Assembly: GCA_964442515.1 (NCBI GenBank) | Contig: CAYUAC010000115.1 | Location: 1-5,919, forward strand | DNA from: TCS-49 sp964442515 | Lineage (GTDB): Bacteria > Campylobacterota > Campylobacteria > Campylobacterales > Sulfurovaceae | Length of the DNA: 5,919 bases | Direction: 5' to 3' | In this document: piece after piece, positions 1 to 5,919 of the stretch | Layout: the number at the start of each line of letters is the position of its first letter | Position numbering within the stretch: position 1 is the first letter of the stretch | Program-made: the position numbers and the translations under genes | The notes under the pieces: generated by a model | Told to the model about the DNA's origin: nothing | Seen by the model: the letters and a program-made list of their open reading frames with translations, nothing else | Database searches by the model: none

Positions 1-111
1 TTCAAATAAAGGCCGCTTCTAAAAACCCTCCATCCCTGGCTGCGGGGCTATTAACCATCAGTTAACGCTGCTTGGCTACCATTGTGGTTACTTTAAAAAA
101 AGAGGTTATCT
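1..111. other. Leader / intergenic region upstream of ccsBA
   Basis: No gene can be supported in this stretch. A TAA at 7-9 preceded by two sense codons could be the end of an upstream gene, but nine bases prove nothing. Two small symmetries are visible: TTAAC-CATCA-GTTAA at 51-65 (5-base arms) and TAACCA at 52-57 matching TGGTTA at 85-90 as inverted arms. Both could be weak hairpins or an operator. I see no convincing -35/-10 pair, so the ccsBA promoter is either degenerate or lies further left. The last dozen bases hold the ribosome binding site, listed separately. Confidence 0.4.
101..105 (+). promoter_or_regulatory. Ribosome binding site of ccsBA
   Basis: AGAGG sits six bases before the ATG at 112, after a run of A residues (AAAAAAAGAGG). 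This is a good Shine-Dalgarno match at normal spacing. It supports the ATG at 112 as the true start, in agreement with the protein beginning directly with a family-typical first membrane segment. Confidence 0.8.
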
Positions 112-2829
112 ATGTCACTGCTACGCTTATTCTTTTCTTTTTACACCACCATCACCCTCCTTGCGATCCTGGCAATCGGGGCGGCGGTGGCTACGTTTGT
201 TGAAAACGACTTTGGCGCGGAAACGGCCAAAGCCCTGGTATACAGCGCCAGATGGTACGAAATCGTATTAGCGCTGACCACGGTCAATATGATCGGGGGA
301 ATGTACCGTTATAAAATGTGGCGCCGCAAGGGGATGTTTTTGATCCACGGCGCTTTTGTCGTTATCTTTATCGGCGCGGCCATGACGCGCTATTTCGGTT
401 ATGAGGGAATGATGCCCATACGCGAAGGACAGACGACCAACAAAATGCTCTCCAGCCAGCCCTACCTGCAGATAGAAGTTGACAAAGACGGTGAGGAATA
501 TTACAGTGAAGACCGGCTGCTGCTGCCGGCGGTAGGCAATCCAAGCTACCACAAAGCGTTAGAACTTGAAGACAAAACGATTGAGATCAACCTGCAAGAA
601 TACAGGCTCGCAGAGCAAAACGGTGCGAAGATGGGGATTGCCCGTTTTAAAGTCACCGTGGGCGATGAGATAAAAGAGTACAAACTCATCGGCACAGGCG
701 GTATGGAAGGGGTGAAAAAAACCCATGAATTTGACGGCGTAAAAGTCAGTCTCACCCGCGGCAGCAAGGATTTGTACCTGCCCTTTGAGTTGAAACTGCG
801 CGATTTTGATATCGACCGCTATCCGGGCAGTATGTCACCTTCCAGCTATGCCAGCGAGGTAACCGTGATCGATGAGGACAATAACAAAAACTTTGAATAC
901 AGGATTTACATGAACCATACACTCAACTACGGCGGGTTTAAGTTTTTTCAGAGTTCATACGACCAAGACGAGAAAGGCACCGTTCTTTCAGTCAACAAAG
1001 ACCCGGGCAAAACACCGACCTATATCGGATACTTTTTGCTTACGCTTGGCTTCTTGCTGAACCTGTTTGATTCCAAAAGCCGCTTTTCAAGACTTCGCAA
1101 ATACCTGAAGAAAAACACCGCCGCAGCAGTTTTAGCAGTGGCCGCCCTTGCATTCCCGGTACACAACCATGCCGCGCAGGAACCACAGCAGTCACCCCTG
1201 GAAATGGCAAAAGAATACACCAAGGATTTCAAACAAAACTCACAAAAGACGGCCAAACTCTTTGGCAAACTGGTCACACAGTCCAACAGCGGCCGGATGC
1301 AGCCTGTCAACACCCAGGCTATTGAAGTGCTCAATAAGATTTCGGGTAAATCCCAGCTGTACTCCATGCAGGCCGAACAGGTTCTGCTTGGCATGATGAC
1401 AGCCCCCGAAATCTGGCAGGGACTCCGCATTATCAAGGTCAAACACCCGGCACTGCAAAAAAAGCTGGACACCAAAGAGGGGTATATCGCTTTTAATGAT
1501 GCGTTCAGCCAGGAGGGGCAGTATATCTTAAAAGAAGATGTTGAAAAAGCCACCCGCAAAGACCCCAAAAATATGGGAACGTACGACAAGGATATCATCA
1601 AGCTTGATGAACGCCTCAACATCACGTATATGGTTTTTAACGGCTCCATTGTGCGCCTCTTTCCAAAACCCGATGATCCAAGCAATACCTGGTATCCGCC
1701 GCTGATCGCGCTGGAGCAGTTTCCCTCACCCCAAAACGCCGAGGTAGCCGACGCGGTTCAGGGGTTTTTCGGATCCGTGATCAATGCCGACTGGGAGCGG
1801 GCACAGCGCTATATCCGCAATATCGAAGATTACCAGAAAAAATACGGCAGTGAAGTAATCCCAAGCGATACGCAGATACAGCTTGAGATACTGATGAATG
1901 AATCCAAACTGTTTCCAAGCCTGACCGTGGCGTATGTCCTGATCGGTCTTGTTTTACTGGTTTTAGCCTTTACGCAGGTCTTTAAACCATCGCTGAAATT
2001 CAAAAAAACCCAGCTTGCCTTTATCGTGCTGCTGACCATCCTGTTTGTATTGCAAACGGCTGGTATGGGGATGCGCTGGTATATCAGCGGCCACGCTCCC
2101 TGGAGCGACAGTTACGAATCGATGCTGTATATCGCATGGTCGGCGCTGCTTGCGGGACTGCTCTTTTTTCGAAACTCTTACCTGGCTCTGGCCGGGACGA
2201 CTGTTATGGCCGCGGCGTTTATGTTCTCAGCCCACCTAAGCTGGATCAATCCGCAGATTACCAACCTGGTTCCGGTGCTCAAATCCTACTGGCTGACTAT
2301 TCACGTTTCTGTTATTACCGCAAGTTACGGATTTTTGGGCCTTGGCGCGATCCTTGGCTTTTTCGCGCTGGTCCTGTTTAATTTCAGAAGCAGCAGCCGC
2401 CCCCACATCGACAGCGAAATTAAAAAGATCACGGCGATCAATGAGATGACGGTGATTTTAGGTTTGAGCCTGTTTACGGTGGGTAACTTTTTAGGCGGCG
2501 TATGGGCCAATGAAAGCTGGGGCCGGTACTGGGGATGGGACCCCAAAGAGACATGGTCGTATGTACTGATTGTCGTGTATGCCATTGTCATTCACCTGCG
2601 TTTTATCAAACCGCTGAACAATCCCTATACTTTCAGTGTTGCCTCGCTGCTTGCGTTTTCGACGGTACTGATGACGTATTACGGCGTGAACTTTTATCTT
2701 TCGGGGATGCACTCCTACGCTTCGGGCGATCCGGTACCCATTCCTGCCTGGGTTTATGTGCTGACCGCGGTTGTCTTTATCACCATCATGACAGCCTTCA
2801 GGAAAAAAGATCTTCCAAAGATCATGTAA
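112..2829 (+). CDS. ccsBA: Fused CcsB-CcsA cytochrome c synthase (CcsBA, System II haem lyase)
   Basis: This inner-membrane protein exports haem and joins it covalently to apocytochromes c in the periplasm (System II biogenesis). It has 905 residues. Residues 1-325 are the CcsB/ResB part: membrane segments near 8-30, 48-65, 74-92 and 302-319 around a periplasmic domain. A basic cytoplasmic stretch (321-334) and a hydrophobic segment (335-349) lead into a second soluble region (about 355-600). The CcsA part follows with about eight or nine membrane segments. The CcsA tryptophan-rich WWD motif lies at 803-815 (W803, W807, W809-D810-P811, W815), preceded by the family segment HAPWSDSYESM at 661-671. 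The four expected haem-ligand histidines are present: H79 and H828 within membrane segments, H731 and H867 facing the periplasm. Spacings H731-H828-H867 (97 and 39) agree with my recollection of Helicobacter hepaticus CcsBA. Partners CcsX/ResA and CcdA, and any client cytochrome, are not in the window. Length is near that of Wolinella NrfI (about 900), so a specialised paralogue is possible. Confidence 0.95.
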   Translation: MSLLRLFFSFYTTITLLAILAIGAAVATFVENDFGAETAKALVYSARWYEIVLALTTVNMIGGMYRYKMWRRKGMFLIHGAFVVIFIGAAMTRYFGYEGMMPIREGQTTNKMLSSQPYLQIEVDKDGEEYYSEDRLLLPAVGNPSYHKALELEDKTIEINLQEYRLAEQNGAKMGIARFKVTVGDEIKEYKLIGTGGMEGVKKTHEFDGVKVSLTRGSKDLYLPFELKLRDFDIDRYPGSMSPSSYASEVTVIDEDNNKNFEYRIYMNHTLNYGGFKFFQSSYDQDEKGTVLSVNKDPGKTPTYIGYFLLTLGFLLNLFDSKSRFSRLRKYLKKNTAAAVLAVAALAFPVHNHAAQEPQQSPLEMAKEYTKDFKQNSQKTAKLFGKLVTQSNSGRMQPVNTQAIEVLNKISGKSQLYSMQAEQVLLGMMTAPEIWQGLRIIKVKHPALQKKLDTKEGYIAFNDAFSQEGQYILKEDVEKATRKDPKNMGTYDKDIIKLDERLNITYMVFNGSIVRLFPKPDDPSNTWYPPLIALEQFPSPQNAEVADAVQGFFGSVINADWERAQRYIRNIEDYQKKYGSEVIPSDTQIQLEILMNESKLFPSLTVAYVLIGLVLLVLAFTQVFKPSLKFKKTQLAFIVLLTILFVLQTAGMGMRWYISGHAPWSDSYESMLYIAWSALLAGLLFFRNSYLALAGTTVMAAAFMFSAHLSWINPQITNLVPVLKSYWLTIHVSVITASYGFLGLGAILGFFALVLFNFRSSSRPHIDSEIKKITAINEMTVILGLSLFTVGNFLGGVWANESWGRYWGWDPKETWSYVLIVVYAIVIHLRFIKPLNNPYTFSVASLLAFSTVLMTYYGVNFYLSGMHSYASGDPVPIPAWVYVLTAVVFITIMTAFRKKDLPKIM

Positions 2830-2847
2830 GCCAGAGTTTTCCTTTGC

Positions 2848-2879
2848 CTTCAGGGTGCTTTTAAAAAAGCCCCCTGAAG
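2848..2879. terminator. Long inverted repeat between convergent genes, possible two-way terminator
   Basis: Two 15-base arms (2848-2862 and 2865-2879) are complementary except for one mismatch (T2856 opposite C2871), with two bases between them; in RNA the loop would be larger because the innermost A-T pairs would open. It begins 18 bases after the ccsBA stop and contains the stop codon (2861-2863) and last codons of the opposing AsmA-like gene. Position and symmetry fit a shared terminator. However, neither strand has a clear run of T after the stem; the T-rich part lies inside the stem and loop. It may therefore act as an mRNA-end stabiliser or a weak terminator instead. Confidence 0.55.
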
Positions 2880-4894
2880 CGTTCATACACCTTATCTCCC
2901 AGCTTTTCTTTCAGCTTTTCCTTTGCCTTTTTCTCAATTTGCCGCTCTATCTCTTTTCGAAGCAGGCTTTCATAATCGACAGCGTCTTTAAGATTGTCCG
3001 TATTACCGTCAATACCGAGGGTGTAGGCGTGTTTTGGCAGCGTTAACTCCAGACTGCCCCGGATACGGCCCGTATCAGTATCGATAAAAAGGTCTTTGCT
3101 TTGAACTCTGGCTTTTTCCATACTGAGCGTAAAATCACTGCGGGTTTCACTGCCGCTGAGATTGCTGTGGAAAAACCCCTCTTCTATCTGCCGGGCACTC
3201 AGATCAATCCCGCGGTAGCGTTTGATCGCTTTGGTAAAAAAGTTTTCACGCATACGGCTGCCGGCCAAATCCGCGCGGAGGCGGCCTGTCTTGTCATTCA
3301 GGCTGTAGCTGCCTTCAAAATCCGTTTGGCCTGTTAAAAGTTTGGGTTTTTGCAGCGTATGCAAAAGCTTTAAGATATCTATACCGCTGCCCGAAGTCTC
3401 AAAATGCCCGTTTTGGTAACTCATCTTTATATCGCCGCCAAAAGAGGAGGTGTTTGCATTGACAAGCACCCCGCCCGCAACAGCACTGTCATAAATTACG
3501 TCAGCGTCAAACTCCGCACTTCCTTGCAGCTGCATTTGTGTCACGCTCTGCAGACGGCTGAGATCGGAAATACTAAGTCTAAGCGGGGCAAACAGCGTAT
3601 TGTCTTCCAGATTGTATGCCACCTCTTGCCCCTGCACCCGCACCAGATCGCTGTCTATACGCAGTTTTGAAACCACGCTGCTTTTTTCAAGCGTACTTTC
3701 TGCCCGAAGGGAGAAGGCGTTGTGAGATCCGATGTCCATTCCCGTCACCTTTTTCAACAGCGCCGCGTCGAAACGGCCGCGCGTAAGCTTGGTGAGCACT
3801 CTTCCCTCAAGCGCATCTGCGCCCCGGCACAGATCAAAGACGATATCGGCCCTGCCTTTGGCAACCTTCTCGCGCTTGGCTATCTGCAGCAGTTTTTGCA
3901 AAGAAAGATGCCGCACGCTGCCCCGCAGACGCTCAAGCTTTTTGTCTTTGATCAGGGCATTGGCATCGGTATCAGACCCCGCGGCAGATGTTTGCATGGA
4001 AATACGTAATTCATCAAAAGTGCCGCTGTAGCTGCCGTCGGCCGAAAAATCCCCCGCAAGTTTGTATCCGATGAGGGGTTCTAACTGCGAAAGTCTGGGA
4101 ACGCTCACCTCGTAATCACCGCGAATCTGTTTTTGGTCGGCTACCTTCCCCGCGCTAAAAAACGATAGAGGCGTACTTTTGAGGGCTAAATCATAGGTGA
4201 GGGTTTCTTTGACTTCCGCCCGGCCCCCGGCTTGAAAACCGTTATCTGCAAGGATGATGCCGTAGTTTTCTTCCAGCCACTTGGCACGCAGCTTGCCCTC
4301 TTTGATAAAAAATTTGATATCTCCGCGCGGACGCGTAACCAGATCAGCAAGGTCTGCATCGATCTGGAGCCGGCCGCTTGCTAAAGGATCGTTGTAACTC
4401 ATCCACAAAAGCTGCCCCACAGAAAAATCTCTGCCCGCAACCTCAAGCTTTGTCACACTGTTTTGTACGATGCGGGCGCTGTACTCTGCCCGCCCCTCTG
4501 CGCTTTTTAGCGTGCCCTCCACGGCGATATCGCGTAAGCTGCCCGCTACAGTCCCGGATATACGCAGCCCGCCCCGCAGACGCTGCCGATGCAGATCTTG
4601 CAAATCCCCCAAATCATCAACGTCCAGTTCATACTCTCCCCGCAGTGTCCGCGAAAAGATATTAAACGTTCCCGCAACCTTCACTGTCGTACTTTCGCCA
4701 AGCGCAGCCCGGGCCGCAAAACTGTTAAATCGCAGAGAGAAATCTTGTAAAACAACTCCGGTACCCGTTTGCTGGCGCAGCTGTTTTTGCACATAGGGTT
4801 TGATCAGATCGTTGCCCGCCCCGGTAAAAGCAAGCACGTAAAATGCAACAAACAGCACTAGCAGAATCGCAAGCGCCCAAAACAGCAGTTTCAT
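2861..4894 (-). CDS. AsmA-like membrane-anchored envelope protein
   Basis: This is a 677-residue protein with one N-terminal membrane anchor (about 3-24, short basic start MK, no evident cleavage site); the rest is predicted to lie in the periplasm. The body is a long series of alternating polar/hydrophobic strands with repeated 'G-x-hydrophobic' and 'LRG/IRG/SG' elements (for example 108-130, 258-299, 455-500, 520-545). This is the look of the AsmA/TamB-like beta-rich proteins thought to carry lipids between membranes or influence outer-membrane assembly. Residues about 570-620 resemble the C-terminal AsmA pattern of paired strands ending in a G-x-IRGSLEL strand. The tail (641-671) is a highly charged Lys/Glu helix. 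There is a single cysteine, C356. The ATG at 4894 is supported by the anchor directly after it and by a GGGGTG upstream. The start lies 3 bases after the stop of the GGDEF-EAL gene, so the two are probably co-transcribed and translationally coupled. The family assignment rests on overall pattern, not a catalytic motif; the substrate is unknown. Confidence 0.7.
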   Translation of the reverse strand: MKLLFWALAILLVLFVAFYVLAFTGAGNDLIKPYVQKQLRQQTGTGVVLQDFSLRFNSFAARAALGESTTVKVAGTFNIFSRTLRGEYELDVDDLGDLQDLHRQRLRGGLRISGTVAGSLRDIAVEGTLKSAEGRAEYSARIVQNSVTKLEVAGRDFSVGQLLWMSYNDPLASGRLQIDADLADLVTRPRGDIKFFIKEGKLRAKWLEENYGIILADNGFQAGGRAEVKETLTYDLALKSTPLSFFSAGKVADQKQIRGDYEVSVPRLSQLEPLIGYKLAGDFSADGSYSGTFDELRISMQTSAAGSDTDANALIKDKKLERLRGSVRHLSLQKLLQIAKREKVAKGRADIVFDLCRGADALEGRVLTKLTRGRFDAALLKKVTGMDIGSHNAFSLRAESTLEKSSVVSKLRIDSDLVRVQGQEVAYNLEDNTLFAPLRLSISDLSRLQSVTQMQLQGSAEFDADVIYDSAVAGGVLVNANTSSFGGDIKMSYQNGHFETSGSGIDILKLLHTLQKPKLLTGQTDFEGSYSLNDKTGRLRADLAGSRMRENFFTKAIKRYRGIDLSARQIEEGFFHSNLSGSETRSDFTLSMEKARVQSKDLFIDTDTGRIRGSLELTLPKHAYTLGIDGNTDNLKDAVDYESLLRKEIERQIEKKAKEKLKEKLGDKVYERFRGLF

Positions 4895-4897
4895 GAT

Positions 4898-5919
4898 TTA
4901 CACCCCGGGGGCGGGTTCGTGCAGTAAAAACCCCTGAGAATAATCGATCCCCAGCTCTTTGACCTTTGCAAACACTGCTTCGTTGCTGACAAACTCCGCA
5001 ACCGTTTTCATACCTCTTTTTTTAGCAAAGTCGATAATGGTTTTTACAATCTCTTCACTGTCTCTGTCTTTGTCGATATTTTTTATCATCGACCCGTCTA
5101 TCTTGATATAATCGGCCTGAAGCTTGATAAGATACTCAAAATTGGAATACCCGGTCCCGAAATCATCAATAGCAATCTGTACGCCAAACTCCCGCAGACG
5201 GCTGATAAAGGAAACAACCTTTTGGTTTTTGCTGTCGATCCCTTCGCTTTCAACCATCTCTATGACCAGCCGTCTGCCGATATTATACGTGGCGAGCTTG
5301 TCAAACAGGTACTCCTGCAAAGAGTCGCTTTGGATATCTTCCAGCGTAATATTCAGAGAAAACTCCTCCTGCCTGTCGGCAAAGTAGGCAAAACTGCACG
5401 CAATCATCTTTTTTGTCAGCTTGATATACTGTTTGGACCGCTTGGCCACGTCCAGAAAGAAAAAGGGTGAAATCACTTTGCCCCCTTTTTCCACCATACG
5501 CACCAGGCATTCATACTTTTCGATTTTGCCCGTATTGTTATTGTAAATTCCGTGGTAGTAAGGGATGATACGGTCTTGTTCAAACGCTTTTTGCAGTTTG
5601 GCGCTCCATTTTAAGTTGCTTTCGTACTCTTTGTTCAGATCCAGGGAGGAATCATACACGAAAAAGTGCAGCCTGTTTTTCTTGGCGTATTTTTTTGCCA
5701 TGTCTGCTGTTACCAACAAAACTGAAGCCTTTTCAAAAGAGAGTGTCACCGTAGTTTGCAGTGACAGTGGCTTGTCATGTACGTAAAACGAGCGGTTTTT
5801 AATATTTTCATGCACTCCCTGAATAAAATCCATAAACACATTCTTTTCTTCCTTATCGCACAGAATGGCAAATTCATCCCCGTGAAGCCGGTACAGCCGG
5901 TACGGCGAATCCTGTAACT
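4898..5919 (-). CDS. GGDEF-EAL cyclic-di-GMP protein, probable phosphodiesterase; N-terminus outside the window
   Basis: The frame is open to the window edge, giving 339 residues of an incomplete protein. A GTG at 5839 could be read as a start, but codons upstream of it encode YRLHGDEFAIL, the core of a GGDEF domain, so the real start lies beyond 5919. Numbering from that GTG: residues 1-65 finish the GGDEF domain (ending TADMAKKYAKKN...FFVYD) and about 82-313 form an EAL domain, which hydrolyses cyclic di-GMP to pGpG. The EAL signature reads ECL (E110). Other expected catalytic and metal-binding positions are present: N163, E194 and E197 (EMVES), D225-D226 in DDFGTGYSN (loop 6 intact), K246, E282 and Q302 (QGFLLHEP). 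The GGDEF motif is HGDEF, and the inhibitory RxxD site is absent (DSPY there). I infer an active phosphodiesterase with a weak or regulatory GGDEF domain. Any sensor domain would lie to the right. The AsmA-like gene follows after 3 bases. Confidence 0.9.
   Translation of the reverse strand, partial: LQDSPYRLYRLHGDEFAILCDKEEKNVFMDFIQGVHENIKNRSFYVHDKPLSLQTTVTLSFEKASVLLVTADMAKKYAKKNRLHFFVYDSSLDLNKEYESNLKWSAKLQKAFEQDRIIPYYHGIYNNNTGKIEKYECLVRMVEKGGKVISPFFFLDVAKRSKQYIKLTKKMIACSFAYFADRQEEFSLNITLEDIQSDSLQEYLFDKLATYNIGRRLVIEMVESEGIDSKNQKVVSFISRLREFGVQIAIDDFGTGYSNFEYLIKLQADYIKIDGSMIKNIDKDRDSEEIVKTIIDFAKKRGMKTVAEFVSNEAVFAKVKELGIDYSQGFLLHEPAPGV
4901..4906 (-). promoter_or_regulatory. Putative ribosome binding site of the AsmA-like gene, inside the end of the GGDEF-EAL gene
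   Basis: On the minus strand GGGGTG lies six bases before the ATG at 4894 and overlaps the last codons (G-V) of the GGDEF-EAL gene. It is an imperfect Shine-Dalgarno match. With the stop codon (4898-4900) lying between it and the start, ribosomes finishing the upstream gene could restart here, so coupling is likely. No separate promoter for the AsmA-like gene is evident. Confidence 0.5.
5870..5884 (-). other. Degenerate GGDEF active-site motif (HGDEF)
   Basis: Codons read on the minus strand give H-G-D-E-F, followed by AILCDKEE. The first glycine of the diguanylate cyclase signature is replaced by histidine, while the aspartate/glutamate pair that holds metal in active enzymes is kept. The inhibitory-site position before it reads DSPY rather than RxxD. 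This motif shows that the gene begins beyond the right edge of the window. Confidence 0.9.

Noticed and set aside
1..9. TTC AAA TAA as the end of an upstream coding region
   Set aside because: Two sense codons before a stop are far too little to support a gene.
1020..1685. Open frame of 221 codons on the minus strand, antisense to ccsBA
   Set aside because: It lies wholly inside a strongly conserved gene. Its protein is a Ser/Leu/Cys-rich mixture without recognisable domains, as expected of a shadow frame.
2491..2886. Open frame of 131 codons on the minus strand, across the ccsBA end
   Set aside because: It overlaps the CcsA WWD motif codons and the start of the convergent gene's end, has no family resemblance, and is explained by the base composition of the real gene.
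3722..4031. Overlapping plus-strand frames within the AsmA-like gene
   Set aside because: Both are antisense to a long coherent frame and show Arg/Pro/Ser-rich, domain-free translations.
5124..5470. Plus-strand frames opposite the EAL domain
   Set aside because: They are antisense to codons for conserved catalytic residues and have no recognisable protein features.
4898..5839. Reading the GGDEF-EAL gene as a complete 313-residue protein starting at GTG 5839
   Set aside because: Codons upstream of the GTG continue in frame without a stop to the window edge and encode the GGDEF core (YRLHGDEFAIL), so this start would cut a domain in half.

Overview
The window looks like ordinary chromosomal DNA from a bacterium of the Campylobacterota (the former Epsilonproteobacteria). 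The strongest pointer is a fused CcsB-CcsA (CcsBA / System II) cytochrome c synthase, an arrangement typical of Helicobacter, Wolinella, Campylobacter and their free-living sulfur-oxidising relatives. By eye, base composition is balanced rather than strongly AT-rich. That would suit an environmental member such as a Sulfurovum- or Sulfuricurvum-like organism better than a Campylobacter, but the genus is only inferred.

Layout: positions 1-111 are a short leader with a clear ribosome binding site. Positions 112-2829 (+) encode the complete 905-residue CcsBA protein, which carries haem across the inner membrane and attaches it to apocytochromes c. It is followed after 18 bases by a long near-perfect inverted repeat (2848-2879) in the gap between two convergent genes, and this repeat also contains the stop codon of the opposing gene. 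Positions 2861-4894 (-) encode a 677-residue membrane-anchored AsmA-like protein. Only 3 bases separate its start from the stop codon of the gene before it, a GGDEF-EAL protein (4898-5919, -). That gene is cut by the right edge of the window: its frame stays open to the last base, and the apparent GTG start at 5839 lies inside the GGDEF domain.

How they fit together: the two minus-strand genes form a tightly packed unit read right to left, coupling a probable cyclic-di-GMP phosphodiesterase to an envelope protein. The ccsBA gene is an independent transcription unit facing them. No mobile element, CRISPR array, tRNA, rRNA or phage gene is visible, and I found no convincing previously undescribed system. 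The points most worth following are the mixed conservation of the GGDEF-EAL protein (HGDEF in place of GGDEF, no I-site, ECL in place of EAL, but all other expected catalytic residues present), its coupling to an AsmA-like gene, and the shared hairpin between the convergent genes.
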